Assembly (NCBI RefSeq): GCF_009801115.1
Contig: NZ_VTOL01000008.1
Span: forward strand, 1-64,000
Source of the DNA: Dyadobacter sp. 3J3
GTDB taxonomy: Bacteria > Bacteroidota > Bacteroidia > Cytophagales > Spirosomataceae
Direction: 5' to 3'
Length of the DNA: 64,000 nucleotides
Positions 18,535 through 28,864 of this stretch are shown here, piece after piece (within the stretch, counting starts at the first letter, position 1; every line of letters starts with the position of its first letter). The notes beneath the pieces were generated by a model, which was given only the letters and a program-made list of their open reading frames with translations, ran no database searches and had not been told where the DNA came from. The translations under genes were made by a program, and so were the position numbers.

Positions 18535-20555
18535 AATTTAGGTTGGAGAGAGTAGAAGATTATTAATATACAATCAGATATATACCCTAATAGTTTTATC
18601 TCAATTAGTTATATTTCCTCTCAAAATATAAGAGGAAATACATCGTCAAATATCACTACCACAATAATTTACAGTTAATATTACTTCAAGTTTTGAACAA
18701 ATCATATCATGATTTATTAAGTGGTATTTTGACTGAAATTCAAGGAAAACTTCCATCAAAATTAAAATATCGTATCATTAGTAATACGAAGAAATCGATA
18801 CGTCCAAAGGACATGATAGGGACTAAGAAAGAAGGAACTGATCTATGAACATTTTGGCTCTGAAATAGAAAAAAAACGACACTTGCATAGTAACATCCCG
18901 TCAAATTTGGCGGGTGTCTTTTAGACCAAATAAAGCTTAATTGACTAATTTATCAATGATAAAGAATACCATTGTAGCGACCATACTTAAACATTTACCA
19001 TAAGAGAAAACTCGCATTCGTTGTGCAAACGAAATAAAACTGACTTCCTTTTTATCCTTGATACATTGCATACCAGTTTTCCAAAATACCCACGACAATG
19101 ATGATGCCTACCCCTAACGGCAAAATATTTTCAGTTGAACCAATAAGTTAATGTCCTTATCATTACCGCAAACCGTCAACAAAATCAACGTTGAAAATAA
19201 AAAGGGGGGAAAAAAAGCAAAAATATGTAATCGAGTCGGAGCCCTTTTAGTATCATGCCAATCGAGCGGTCAGGTATTCAGTTTAGCCATTTTTTACGAA
19301 ACAGCCTTTTGGTTCTGAATCCAGTCAATCCGACACTTTTATCATATTTGTCAAGAATCATACTTTTGGTTCGAAACATAAAAAACCCTGCTATCATAGA
19401 GGCAACTAAAAAGATAGCAACTAGTGCGGTCAAACAAGGGTTTGACGCTATTTAGGTTTGACCGTCATTACTTCGATATATTTTTTTTGATTTTGCATTT
19501 ATTAACCGATAAACAATTCTACAATGGTGAAAGGGCAATAATGTTGTCAGCGCTAAATTGAGGCACGATTTTCATAATTCCCGGAGAATCTCTGTATTTC
19601 AAAATTACAAGATAACGTTTTTACAATGCTTCCAACCGAGTTTCTGGAAACAGCGAAAACAGTAGTAAATCCCTCCACAACAAAAGATTAACCGCCTTCA
19701 ACCGGCCGGATTGCATCATTAAATGAACATCCCAATCGGATTAATCAAAATAAAAGCGGCATCCTTGACGATCAAAAATTCTTTATTTAAGATATCCTCT
19801 TTGAGCTTATCTCTTACTGACTGGGTTTGCTTATCACTTTCCTGGATTTTCAATTTCATTTTGTCCTTTCAGCATTTGTCCTGCGATGCTTGTAACTACA
19901 CTTGGCGTATTCGTCTCCATAAAAAGCAGGTCACTGTCGTTTTTGCAATGGATTTTTTACTTTAATGCTTGCAGATTATTTATGGTTTTTTTAGGCTATC
20001 ACTTGCTTTTATACAGAAAGTAGCCAAATCACCCAACGCGCTAATTATCAATATTTTACATGTCGAAAATTTAACTCAGGCAACAAATAGGTAACAAAAA
20101 TTGACTTTTTATTGACATCAGCGATAATTTCCCTGGTTATTTCCCCCTACTACCCCCGGGGTATTTGCGGGACAGAATTTAATTACTGATTTCTATTTAG
20201 TACACTTACCACTAATTTTTTCTCGGTTCCATCTCTTCCGGCTTCTTCGCAGCGGCAAATAAATTGAAGCAAGCAACAAGGGATGCGTTACTTATGATCA
20301 AATCTTCTCCTGAGGAAAGCCACTGTACGTTTCTATAATAACCATTCGTAAGTAAGTCACGTATTGCCCGAAAAGACTTCAATTTACAATCTGATAGTCA
20401 TTCAGCAAGTTTTACTAACTTTGAACCAATAAAATCTTAGCATAGAGAATCAAATAGAAATTTACAAAAGCAGTGTGACGGCGACACTCAAATCGAAGTA
20501 AAATTTGAGCAAGACACAGTCTGACTCAGCCAAAAGCAATTGCGGCGCTAACATC
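18535..20555. other. 2-kb gene-poor, decayed region
   Basis: No intact gene is visible. Recognisable are a broken excisionase-type HTH gene (19621-19920, minus) and a 61-codon open minus-strand stretch without a start codon (20212-20397). A minus-strand stretch near 19270-19500 reads like a short membrane protein interrupted by stops. A weak hairpin with GACAC/GTGTC arms lies at 18878-18918. The open frames longer than 60 codons on the plus strand (19255-19455, 19723-19965) are judged shadows. The region looks like the eroded remains of a mobile element. Confidence 0.55.
19621..19920 (-). pseudogene. Broken excisionase-like helix-turn-helix gene
   Basis: Read on the minus strand in three successive frames. 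METNTPSVVTSI...LKGQNEIE starts at 19920. LKEDILNKEFLIVKDAAFIL follows from 19859 and stops at 19721-19719. QSGRLKAVNL continues in a third frame to 19621. The last two pieces match the usual order of helix-turn-helix/excisionase-domain proteins of Bacteroidota mobile elements (EFLTVKEAA...SGRLKAVNL). At least two frameshifts make it non-functional. It marks the site of a former integrative element. The family call rests on motif memory and needs a profile search. Confidence 0.5.
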
Positions 20556-23500
20556 TCAGTAAAAATGCTCACGTTTTATACCCAGGCGTTTTATTTTTGA
20601 GTTCAGCGTGCTCTTAGGCACACCCAAAATTTCTGCCGCGCCGCCGTCCCCTGCTACCCGGCCCTTGCAATATTTCAGAATAGTTAGAATATGATCACGT
20701 TCATTTTCATCAATCGTCTTTAGAGCAATTGCTTCTCCAGCTAACTTAGGAATATCCTTTTGCTTTAACGAAGGCAGCTGAAACTGCCTGATTGTATCAC
20801 CACTTGAAAGCAGGACACTGCGTTCGATCAGGTGTTCCAGTTCCCTGATATTACCAGGCCAGTTATATCGTAGTAATTCTTGCAGGGCACTGTTGCTTAT
20901 TTTGTTGATTTCCCGACCGGCCTTTTTCGAGAAGCGTTGTATAAAATGGGTTGAAAGCAGCGGAATGTCCTCCGAACGCGACCGGAGTGGCGGCAGACTG
21001 ATCGGAAATATGTTAAGTCTGTAATAAAGATCGCGCCTGAACCGGCCTTCTTCCATTTCTTTCTCCAGATCCCTGTTCGTAGCAGCAATTATTCTAACGT
21101 CTACCTTAATGGTATTTTTGCCACCTATGCGCTCGACTTCTTGTTCCTGTAAAACCCGCAATAACTTCACTTGGAGTTCCAGTGGCATTTCACCAACTTC
21201 ATCCAAAAACAAAGTACCATTATTCGCAAGTTCAAATTTGCCGACTCTTCTTTCCGTCGCTCCGGTAAAGCTCCCCCGTTCGTGTCCGAAAAGTTCACTT
21301 TCGATTAAATTGGCTGGCAAAGTTGCGCAGTTCACTTTGACCATCAGCCTGTTTTTGCGTGGCGAATTATTATGTATAGCCCTGGCTATCAATTCTTTTC
21401 CAGTACCAGTTTCGCCAAGTATCAATACAGTGCTGTCAGATGCTGCCACTTGGTTGACCAAGCGAAATATTTTCTGCATTTCGGGGCCGTTGCCTATGAT
21501 CTCAGCGTAGTTATGTGAAATATCAATCTCTTCCTTCAAATAAATCTTCTCGTCTTCCAGCTGCTGTTTATACTGATTAATTTCGCTTAACTGATGTAGC
21601 ACTTTCTCATTGGCCAGGATGTTTGAAACCGCCACTGCTAACTGGGCACAGATACCTTTTAGCAAATTATGTTTCACTTTATCGATTTCCTCCGGCTTAA
21701 TATTAAAAAATATTGTGCCAATCGGATTGCCGCCTACCCTTAATGCAAGACACAAGAGTCTTTTAAATCCAACCTCCTTCCAGAATTTCACGTATGCGGG
21801 AGCATTGGCTTCTTTATCAAGCTCATCAATAATTAAAATCACGGGCTCTTCAGTTGAAATAACCATCTGAAAAGCGGTGTCGAGAACACTATACTTCAAG
21901 CTGGTCACCTCATTGAAATCAATCTGACCTGTAACAGAGTCGCCAAGGTCCATCATAAATGCGCTGTGCGTTTCACCATCCTCATTGATTTTTGCCATGC
22001 CAAGCTGATCAATTGAGAATATATGCTTAATTCTTGCATTGACTACATGAAATAGATCAGCCCTGCTTTTTAAAGAAGCTATTTCGTTGCTCAACGAGAG
22101 AAGAAATGTTTTTTCTTCTTCCCTTATGGCTATTTGTTCGTTAGCAAGCACACTTGAAAGGGCAAGAGCGATTTGGTAGCAAATATTTTGCAAAAGTGGT
22201 TCAGCAGAGCTGGGATAGTCTTCAAAAAGCCTCAACCAGAGAATTCCGATAATTTCATCACCCACTCTTATAGGCATCGCTTTATTTTCCACCAGTCCAA
22301 GATCTTTCCAAAATTTTACATACCGTGGCACAACTTCTCTCCGACAGAGTTCATCGACATTAAAAGTAATCGACTTATCGGAAAGTATAACGGCATCAGT
22401 AATCCCATCATTTATGTCATCATGGGTGTCCCTTACAAGCGGAAAGTCTGGATGTCTGGTAAAATGCGCGTTCACATCATATAAAAACATTTGATGATGG
22501 CTTTTGTCTTCCGTAATAATTCGCAAACTGTAATCCCTTATAATGGTAAACTTTTTCATTTCCGCGGCAAAGACCATGGAAAGCTCATGCTTGTTTTTTA
22601 CCGATGCCAACGCGTTACTAAACGATAATAACTGGGATTTTTCATTCTCGCTCCGTTTGATTTCCGCATTGGCAATAATATTCGAAACAGCAATGGATAT
22701 TTGATTTGCCAAACCCGATACCAAACTGAGTTTATTCTTATTTAGAGTAGCTTTTGTATCGAAGCAGATCAGCCAGAAACCGAATACATTCTCGCTTTTA
22801 GAAAACCTGGTGACGATGACCTGCTTAATGCCGCTTTCATAATTCATGACCAGATAGGCAGGCATCTGTTTTTGCAAATTAAGCTCGTCAAGATCAAAAA
22901 CTAATGGGGAAGAATTTACATATACCTGATCCATTATCCCGTCATTGATCGGAAATTTAGTTTTGGTTGCCTCGTTGTAAAATGGATGGTGCTTGCTTTT
23001 TGAGCCGGGATCGACGACATAAGCACTAAATGTAGAATGATCGTCATTGATAGTTGCGATCATAATATGGCTGAATGCGAGTTGATGTTTCAATTTTTGG
23101 GTTATCACCCGCATGATTCCCTCATTATCCCGAACAGCTGAAATGTCATTGCTAATGGATAAGAGCATTTCTCTTTCGCTTTCCCTTCGTTCAATTTCTT
23201 CTGCCGCAAGTATGTTGGATATCGCAGTTGAAAGCTGGTAAGATACCCCTTCTATTAATGACAGCTCATGCTGCGTATAAGCACCTAATCCAGAGGCGTT
23301 GACATAAAATATGCCGATGTTTTTTTTATCATCACGTAGTTTGATGGCGACTTTCTCACGGATTCCGTTCTCATACTCAAATTTTATATAGTCAGGCGCT
23401 GATGGCTCCTGATAAAGCTCCTCCATACTTAAAACTACTATTCCATCTGATGACATGACTTTACGAAAGCAGCAATCGCAATTAGAATATTTTTTCAGCG

Positions 23501-24791
23501 AAGTTTTCTGATAATTAGTATAGCCGGAACTTTGATGGGCCAGTGAAAACAGGAAAGCATAATAAGTATCATCTTCATTCAGTACCATAATTACAATATC
23601 TTCAAACTGGAAAAGTTTTTTCAGATTTCTATTAATCGCATTGAACAGGTGGTTTTTGTCACGGATGTTGGCGATATCGGCGCTCAATTGAAGCAGCAGT
23701 TTACTCTCCTCCTGTTTTGCTAAAATAGCTTCGTTCGCTCTGATATTGTCTACAGCGATTGACAGCTGGATGGAGATATCTTTGATTAACCGCAGTTGAT
23801 TCGCCGTGATGTATTGATACTCGGTCTGGCAGATACACCAGGTTCCAATGATCCTGTCAGCTACATGCAAGCCGATTAAAATAGCCCTTTTTATTCCAAC
23901 ATCCTGGAAAATTTGGAAATAACCCGGCATATCCCCTTTCGCAACTTGCTGACTTAGCTCATAAAGCTGCGGTTCTTTCGAGATAATCACTTTATTCAAT
24001 ACCCGGTCATTGACAGGGTGTTTGGAGGCAATCGATCCTTTATAATCAGGATGTTTATCTGCCCACGATCGGACATCTTGCAAAAATGCACTGAATGTAA
24101 ATTCATCGTTGTTTAAGACCCCAACAAATTGATCGCTGAAATCAAATAAGACATTTAATTTAAAATGAATGATTTTCAGCAGATCCCGTTTATTTCTAAT
24201 TGCTGCAAAATCAATATTCAAGGACTGAATGATCTCATTTTCTTTTTCACGCTCCTGCATTTGCTCATTTTCTATAACGTTTATAAGCGTCGCCGCCATG
24301 AGTGGTGCCAGTGAAGGGAAATGGTCAAAATGATCAGATAATATTTGATCCTCTGTATCATATACCATAATCCATCGCGCACTACGGTATCCGTCCTGGT
24401 AAATATCGAGCTCTATGGCATTTTGATGTTGTGAGGCTGATGGGTTTTGCAGGTACAGGCTTACATTTATTGTTACCCGCGCTGTACGTCGCCCGTCTGG
24501 ACTATACCCTTCATATAATATTAAATCATCTGGCCGAAGCACATTGGTTTTAACGATGGCTTTAAAGATTTTCTCATCACTACCGGTCAGTTCCTCAGGA
24601 AAAAAATTAATTAATGTTGTCTTATCTGGATCAGCCAGAAATATCGTCGTAAACCGGTAACCAAGGAGATTTTTTAAGTTGCTATTGAGCAGGCTCAGGA
24701 ACTGCTTCTTGTTCCTCACTTTTAACATTGCCATATGCAATGCTAAATGTTCACCATTATCAGGCGATACTATTTTTTTGCCTTTACTCAT
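20556..24791 (-). CDS. Sigma-54-dependent activator with five to six tandem GAF domains
   Basis: About 1,411 residues from the ATG at 24791. The frame is open to 24881, but the extra 30 residues are hydrophobic and look like untranslated leader. One divergent and five clear GAF modules of about 165-180 residues follow one another, each opening with a repeated LLSLSNDIA..RDK.. helix. A short coiled coil precedes the AAA+ domain: Walker A GETGTGKE at about 1126, sigma-54 contact loop GSFTGA at about 1173, Walker [10 protein letters not shown] Fis-type HTH ([22 protein letters not shown]) ends the protein. There is no receiver domain, so activity is probably set by ligands of the GAF array. It is divergent from the SDR gene pair starting at 25110, a plausible target. 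I found no convincing -24/-12 site there. Confidence 0.92.
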   Translation of the reverse strand: MSKGKKIVSPDNGEHLALHMAMLKVRNKKQFLSLLNSNLKNLLGYRFTTIFLADPDKTTLINFFPEELTGSDEKIFKAIVKTNVLRPDDLILYEGYSPDGRRTARVTINVSLYLQNPSASQHQNAIELDIYQDGYRSARWIMVYDTEDQILSDHFDHFPSLAPLMAATLINVIENEQMQEREKENEIIQSLNIDFAAIRNKRDLLKIIHFKLNVLFDFSDQFVGVLNNDEFTFSAFLQDVRSWADKHPDYKGSIASKHPVNDRVLNKVIISKEPQLYELSQQVAKGDMPGYFQIFQDVGIKRAILIGLHVADRIIGTWCICQTEYQYITANQLRLIKDISIQLSIAVDNIRANEAILAKQEESKLLLQLSADIANIRDKNHLFNAINRNLKKLFQFEDIVIMVLNEDDTYYAFLFSLAHQSSGYTNYQKTSLKKYSNCDCCFRKVMSSDGIVVLSMEELYQEPSAPDYIKFEYENGIREKVAIKLRDDKKNIGIFYVNASGLGAYTQHELSLIEGVSYQLSTAISNILAAEEIERRESEREMLLSISNDISAVRDNEGIMRVITQKLKHQLAFSHIMIATINDDHSTFSAYVVDPGSKSKHHPFYNEATKTKFPINDGIMDQVYVNSSPLVFDLDELNLQKQMPAYLVMNYESGIKQVIVTRFSKSENVFGFWLICFDTKATLNKNKLSLVSGLANQISIAVSNIIANAEIKRSENEKSQLLSFSNALASVKNKHELSMVFAAEMKKFTIIRDYSLRIITEDKSHHQMFLYDVNAHFTRHPDFPLVRDTHDDINDGITDAVILSDKSITFNVDELCRREVVPRYVKFWKDLGLVENKAMPIRVGDEIIGILWLRLFEDYPSSAEPLLQNICYQIALALSSVLANEQIAIREEEKTFLLSLSNEIASLKSRADLFHVVNARIKHIFSIDQLGMAKINEDGETHSAFMMDLGDSVTGQIDFNEVTSLKYSVLDTAFQMVISTEEPVILIIDELDKEANAPAYVKFWKEVGFKRLLCLALRVGGNPIGTIFFNIKPEEIDKVKHNLLKGICAQLAVAVSNILANEKVLHQLSEINQYKQQLEDEKIYLKEEIDISHNYAEIIGNGPEMQKIFRLVNQVAASDSTVLILGETGTGKELIARAIHNNSPRKNRLMVKVNCATLPANLIESELFGHERGSFTGATERRVGKFELANNGTLFLDEVGEMPLELQVKLLRVLQEQEVERIGGKNTIKVDVRIIAATNRDLEKEMEEGRFRRDLYYRLNIFPISLPPLRSRSEDIPLLSTHFIQRFSKKAGREINKISNSALQELLRYNWPGNIRELEHLIERSVLLSSGDTIRQFQLPSLKQKDIPKLAGEAIALKTIDENERDHILTILKYCKGRVAGDGGAAEILGVPKSTLNSKIKRLGIKREHFY

Positions 24792-25109
24792 GATAAGTAC
24801 TATACGTAAGAAAGATATAATAGACTTGATAGCAACAAAATATAGATACTTTTTACTGAAATTCCAAACGAATCCCAGCAAGTAATCAACGGAGTCATAT
24901 TAATGGCGGTGGTTGTTTCTCCTAATGATCTTTTGCTGTCCAAGAGTGCCGACATATCGGAACCAAATTCGTCAGATGACGAAATAAAGATCCTAAATTT
25001 TGAATTTATTAAATACAAAAAACTGATTTTCAGCAATATACACAACGGCACAGTATTTACATATTGATAAAGAGCAAAACAAAAAAATACTAAATTTTAA
25101 TATTAAATT

Positions 25110-25850
25110 ATGAAGACATTATCGGAAAAAGTGATCCTCGTGACTGGTGCCTCAAGAGGTATCGGCGCTGCCATCGCCCTTAGACTGGCGAGCGAGGGTG
25201 CCAAAGTTATTGTTAACTTCGCCGGAAGCCAGGAGGCGGCTGATAAAATAGTGGGAGACATCCTCAGCGCTGGTGGTGATGCCATTGCCCTACAAGCTGA
25301 TGTGAGTAAATCGGAAGAAGTTAAAGAATTGTTTGATGCCGCAATCTCACATTACGGTAAAATAGATGTGCTGGTGAATAATGCCGGTATTATGCTGACC
25401 AAACTGATTAAGGACACTACCGATGATGACTTTACCCGGCAGTTCGACATTAATGTAAGAGGTACATTCAACACACTGCGGGAGGCTTCTACAAAATTGG
25501 CTCACCATGGAAGCATCATAAACTTTTCGTCTACCACGACACGCGTCATGATGCCCACTTATGGAACTTATGTAGCCAGTAAAGGAGCGGTGGAACAGTT
25601 AACTCGTGTATTTGCTAAAGAAATTGGCACAAGGGGCATCAACGTCAACATTGTCTCTCCTGGCCCCACCAATACCAAATTATTTACCGACGGTAAACCC
25701 CGGGAAGTAATTGACCGGCTAGCCTCCCTGTCCGCTTTTAACCGCATCGGCGAACCTGATGATATTGCCAAAATAGTTGCTTTTTTGGCCAGCGACGAAG
25801 CGAAATGGATCAGCGCACAGAATATCGGCATTAATGGCGGCATGGCCTGA
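25110..25850 (+). CDS. SDR family NAD(P)-dependent oxidoreductase
   Basis: 246 residues, classical short-chain dehydrogenase/reductase length. Visible are the cofactor loop TGASRGIG (residues 12-19), the NNAG motif, a catalytic YVASK (Tyr and Lys) with upstream Ser in FSSTTT, and a SPGPTNTKLF segment after it. It ends with INGG as in 3-oxoacyl-ACP-reductase-like (FabG-type) members. The substrate cannot be told from sequence. It lies 47 bases before a second SDR gene and is probably cotranscribed with it. It is divergent from the multi-GAF sigma-54 activator, which may regulate the pair. Confidence 0.9.
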   Translation: MKTLSEKVILVTGASRGIGAAIALRLASEGAKVIVNFAGSQEAADKIVGDILSAGGDAIALQADVSKSEEVKELFDAAISHYGKIDVLVNNAGIMLTKLIKDTTDDDFTRQFDINVRGTFNTLREASTKLAHHGSIINFSSTTTRVMMPTYGTYVASKGAVEQLTRVFAKEIGTRGINVNIVSPGPTNTKLFTDGKPREVIDRLASLSAFNRIGEPDDIAKIVAFLASDEAKWISAQNIGINGGMA

Positions 25851-25897
25851 CCGGCAAATCATAAGTTATAAAACACTTAATTTCAACAATAAAAATA

Positions 25898-26650
25898 ATG
25901 AATACACTGACAAACAAAGTAGCCTTAATAACGGGATCGGCCCGTGGCTTAGGTAAAGCGATAGCAGAACGCTATGCGGCTATGGGTGCCAATATTGTAA
26001 TCAATTATTCACGCGACAAAACATCTGCTGATGAAGTGATGAGCAACATCAAGGCAATGGGTGTAAAGGTGATTTCTGTACAAGCTGATGTAAGCAAAGT
26101 AACCGAGATTGAACGATTATTTAAAGAGGCTTTGGATACATTTGGAAAAATTGACATTGTGGTCGCCAACGCAGGCATTGAAATGGTGGAAACGCCCGTT
26201 ACTGCCTTTACAGAAGAACAATTTGACCGTTTGTTTGCCATAAATACCAAAGGTTCCTATTTTACCATGCAGCAGGCGGCAAAACATATTACCGATAACG
26301 GTCGCATAATTTACATCGCTTCTAGCACCACTTCATTTCCCGTACCCGGAATGGCTGTTTATGGAGGTAGCAAGACTACACCACGATACCTGGTTAATAT
26401 ACTTTCCAAAGAGATTGGCCATAGGGGCGTGACAGTTAATTCCATTATACCCTTTGCAGTTGACCACTCTGGCATATTTGCCGAAGCAGGCAGCTATCCC
26501 GAATTAAGGAAACAACTGCTGGACAGTTGTCCAATGGGAAGACTGGCTGAAGTGGAAGATGTGGCCAACGCTGCTGAGTTTTTTGCAAGTGATCTTTCAT
26601 CCTTTGTATCAGGGCAGCATCTTTTGGTAAACGGCGGAGCAACGAACTAG
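25898..26650 (+). CDS. SDR family oxidoreductase
   Basis: 250 residues. The motifs are TGSARGLG (cofactor loop), NAG, a Ser-rich IASSTTSFPV segment and the catalytic pair in YGGSK. VNGGA ends the protein, typical of the FabG-like classical SDR group. It resembles the preceding SDR gene in overall layout and probably arose by duplication or paired acquisition. It follows that gene by 47 bases in the same operon. No substrate can be assigned. A secreted NTF2-like gene follows after 180 bases. Confidence 0.9.
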   Translation: MNTLTNKVALITGSARGLGKAIAERYAAMGANIVINYSRDKTSADEVMSNIKAMGVKVISVQADVSKVTEIERLFKEALDTFGKIDIVVANAGIEMVETPVTAFTEEQFDRLFAINTKGSYFTMQQAAKHITDNGRIIYIASSTTSFPVPGMAVYGGSKTTPRYLVNILSKEIGHRGVTVNSIIPFAVDHSGIFAEAGSYPELRKQLLDSCPMGRLAEVEDVANAAEFFASDLSSFVSGQHLLVNGGATN

Positions 26651-26829
26651 CGACGCAAATTAGACATTAACGTATATATATAAGCGTAATTAACGAAATG
26701 GTGATTACAGAATTGGCAATAGTTCGCCCGCTCCCTTACTGCAAGACATGGAAGATTTAGAGATCAACTTATCTATGAAGAATTTAAAATACGGTCAAAT
26801 TAGAACCAGTCATTAACTGCATAAAGACT

Positions 26830-27345
26830 ATGGAAAACAGCATTAATTTTATAAAAAAATCACCGTTATTGTTTTTAAGTACCATACTTTTCCTCTGCGC
26901 CAACTGGCCCGCCTTATCAGTTGCTCAAATACCAGCGTCTGTAACAGCTTCAAATAAAAAGGCCGTCCAGGAGGGATTTGATCATTGGGAGAAAGGTACT
27001 GGCAGTTTTTTCGACCTGCTGGCAAACAATATGCAATGGACCATCACTGGCACAACACCTTTTTCGAAAACATACAAAGGAAAGAAACCATTTATGGAAG
27101 AAGTGATTGTCCCGCTTAACGAACGTTTAGCTAAAAAGATCGTCCCGTCCGTCAGAGGATTATATGCCGACGGGGACATGGTCATAGCGCTATGGGATGG
27201 TAAAGCCACGGCCAAAGATGGCAAGCCATATAACGCTTCCTATTCCTGGTACATGCAGATGAAGGACGGAAAAATTGTGAACGTTGTCGCATTTCTGGAC
27301 GGTATGGAGTTCACAAATATCATGGACCGGATTCCTGTTAAATAA
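26830..27345 (+). CDS. Secreted NTF2/SnoaL-like domain protein
   Basis: 171 residues. An N-terminal signal peptide covers about residues 1-32 (a hydrophobic run followed by LSVAQ). The rest is a single cone-shaped NTF2/SnoaL-like fold: a DHWEKGTGSFFDLLANNMQWTI opening helix, TYKGKKPFMEEV, a strand pair GDMVIALWDG and YSWYMQMKDGKIVNVVAFLD at the end. Proteins of this fold include ketosteroid-isomerase-like enzymes and many of unknown activity. It probably acts in the periplasm. The surrounding SDRs suggest a detoxification setting, but no reaction can be assigned. Confidence 0.82.
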   Translation: MENSINFIKKSPLLFLSTILFLCANWPALSVAQIPASVTASNKKAVQEGFDHWEKGTGSFFDLLANNMQWTITGTTPFSKTYKGKKPFMEEVIVPLNERLAKKIVPSVRGLYADGDMVIALWDGKATAKDGKPYNASYSWYMQMKDGKIVNVVAFLDGMEFTNIMDRIPVK

Positions 27346-27636
27346 ATTATCCTTCATATTAATCAGACTTCGCACGATTCAGCTGTCCAGTCTAACCTGT
27401 TATATATTAAAAAAAAGGCTGCATACCCAAAATTAATGGCTTTTAATAAATTGGGAGCTCAATAAGGTCCAGTTGATCTTAATACATTACATGTGAGTGC
27501 TGGCGATATCGTATAATCTAAAATTATTCGACAATATTATTTTAAACACTCAATTAATATTAAAAATAGTACCCGTTGAATAAATGAATAATAAGGCTTT
27601 TATAGAAAAAATTTACAACCATATAAATCAAAATTT

Positions 27637-28287
27637 ATGTCAATTATTAAAGTAAAATCGTTAGCCGGGATCGATGTTCCGGACAGCGCAATTGCCAATC
27701 AGGCGACAGAATTATTATTAGAACATGGAACGGATTTTATTTATAATCATTCCTTGAGAGTGTTCTTTTTCTCCTCGCTTAACGGGAAACGCAATAGTTT
27801 GGCGTATGACCCTGAACTCCTGTATGTATGTTCTGTATTTCACGATTTGGGTTTAACCAGGCATTACAGCAGTGATGATCTTCGTTTTGAAGTAGATGGT
27901 GCCAATGCAGCACGCGATTTTCTGAAAAGTCATGGGCTGCCAAAGGAAAAATTACAGCTTGCCTGGGATACCATTGCCCTTCACACCACCATAGGTATCG
28001 CTGAACATAAAGAAGCAGAGGTTGCACTGATGTATTCGGGAGTAGGCTTAGATGTTATGGGTGAGGGTTATGAAAATCTGAGCACAGCACACCGGGAGGA
28101 GATTATTAAGGCTTTTCCGCGAAATGAGTTTAAGAAAAATATTATTCCTACTTTTTTCAGCGGTTTCGAACATAAAACCGAAACTACATTTGGTAATATC
28201 AAGGCGGATGTATGCGCTTACATGATTCCTAATTTTCACCGTAAGAACTTCTGTGACTGTATACTGCATTCACCTTGGAGTGAGTAA
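27637..28287 (+). CDS. HD-domain protein, cyanamide hydratase-like
   Basis: 216 residues. The HD metal ligands are visible: H38 (YNHSLRV), H69-D70 (SVFHDLGL) and later His residues in IALHTT. The sequence RFEVDGANAARDFL and the ALHTTIGIA/EVALMYSGVGLDV segment are characteristic of the cyanamide-hydratase (Ddi2-type) branch of HD proteins, which hydrate cyanamide-like nitriles. Many bacterial members have unknown substrates. It has no signal peptide. It lies 58 bases before the ankyrin gene, so HD protein, ankyrin protein and catalase may form one stress operon. Confidence 0.82.
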   Translation: MSIIKVKSLAGIDVPDSAIANQATELLLEHGTDFIYNHSLRVFFFSSLNGKRNSLAYDPELLYVCSVFHDLGLTRHYSSDDLRFEVDGANAARDFLKSHGLPKEKLQLAWDTIALHTTIGIAEHKEAEVALMYSGVGLDVMGEGYENLSTAHREEIIKAFPRNEFKKNIIPTFFSGFEHKTETTFGNIKADVCAYMIPNFHRKNFCDCILHSPWSE

Positions 28288-28345
28288 TTAATTCCAGTCT
28301 CTAATAGCGTATAAATAAGAGAAAACTGATTAACAAAAAACTGCT

Positions 28346-28825
28346 ATGGGAATATTTGATGCTGCACGCAATAATAATGTGGTTGAAATTAAATCTTGTT
28401 TAAAGTATACTGAAATCAATGCAAGAGATGGCAGAGGTTCTACCCCGCTTATATTAGCCGCATACTACAACAATGCTGAGGCCGCAGAAGCCCTGTTAAT
28501 CGCAGGTGCTGATATCGAACTTTGTGATAGAATGGGCAACACGGCACTCATGGGCGCCTGCTTTAAGGGTTATATCAGGGTAGCTCAACTTTTGATTCAT
28601 TACGGAGCATCAGTAGAAACTGTTAATGGAAATGAGGCCACAGCGCTGACCTTTGCAGCGACATTTGGTCATGATGCATTAATTGAACTTTTACTGGCTA
28701 ATGGCGCTAATCCACTAAAAAAAGATCTTTCAGGCCGAAACCCTATTGATCATGCCTTAATCCAGGAAAACGCCCAATGCTATGAATTGATGGTAGCCGC
28801 TACGAAATCCATGATAGCTGAATAA
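28346..28825 (+). CDS. Ankyrin-repeat protein next to catalase
   Basis: 159 residues with about four ankyrin repeats (patterns DGRGSTPLILAAYYNNAEAAEALLIAGA, MGNTALMGACFKG, NEATALTFAATFGH, DLSGRNPIDHAL). Gene pairs of a small ankyrin protein and a catalase are known in several bacteria, for example ankB beside katB in Pseudomonas aeruginosa, where the ankyrin protein supports catalase function. The gene ends 39 bases before the likely catalase start codon and shares its operon. Because the catalase reading frame carries a stop codon here, the protein may have lost its partner. There is no signal peptide, so it is cytoplasmic. Confidence 0.85.
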   Translation: MGIFDAARNNNVVEIKSCLKYTEINARDGRGSTPLILAAYYNNAEAAEALLIAGADIELCDRMGNTALMGACFKGYIRVAQLLIHYGASVETVNGNEATALTFAATFGHDALIELLLANGANPLKKDLSGRNPIDHALIQENAQCYELMVAATKSMIAE

Positions 28826-28864
28826 TTATTAATACCAATTATTTTATTCAAAACAATAGTGATT

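Noticed and set aside
19255..19965. Two plus-strand ORFs of 66 and 80 codons
   Set aside because: They lie opposite degraded minus-strand coding remnants and lack any recognisable domain.
24882..25109. Possible sigma-54 (-24/-12) promoter before the SDR pair
   Set aside because: TGGCGG occurs but no GC element at the right spacing; not convincing.
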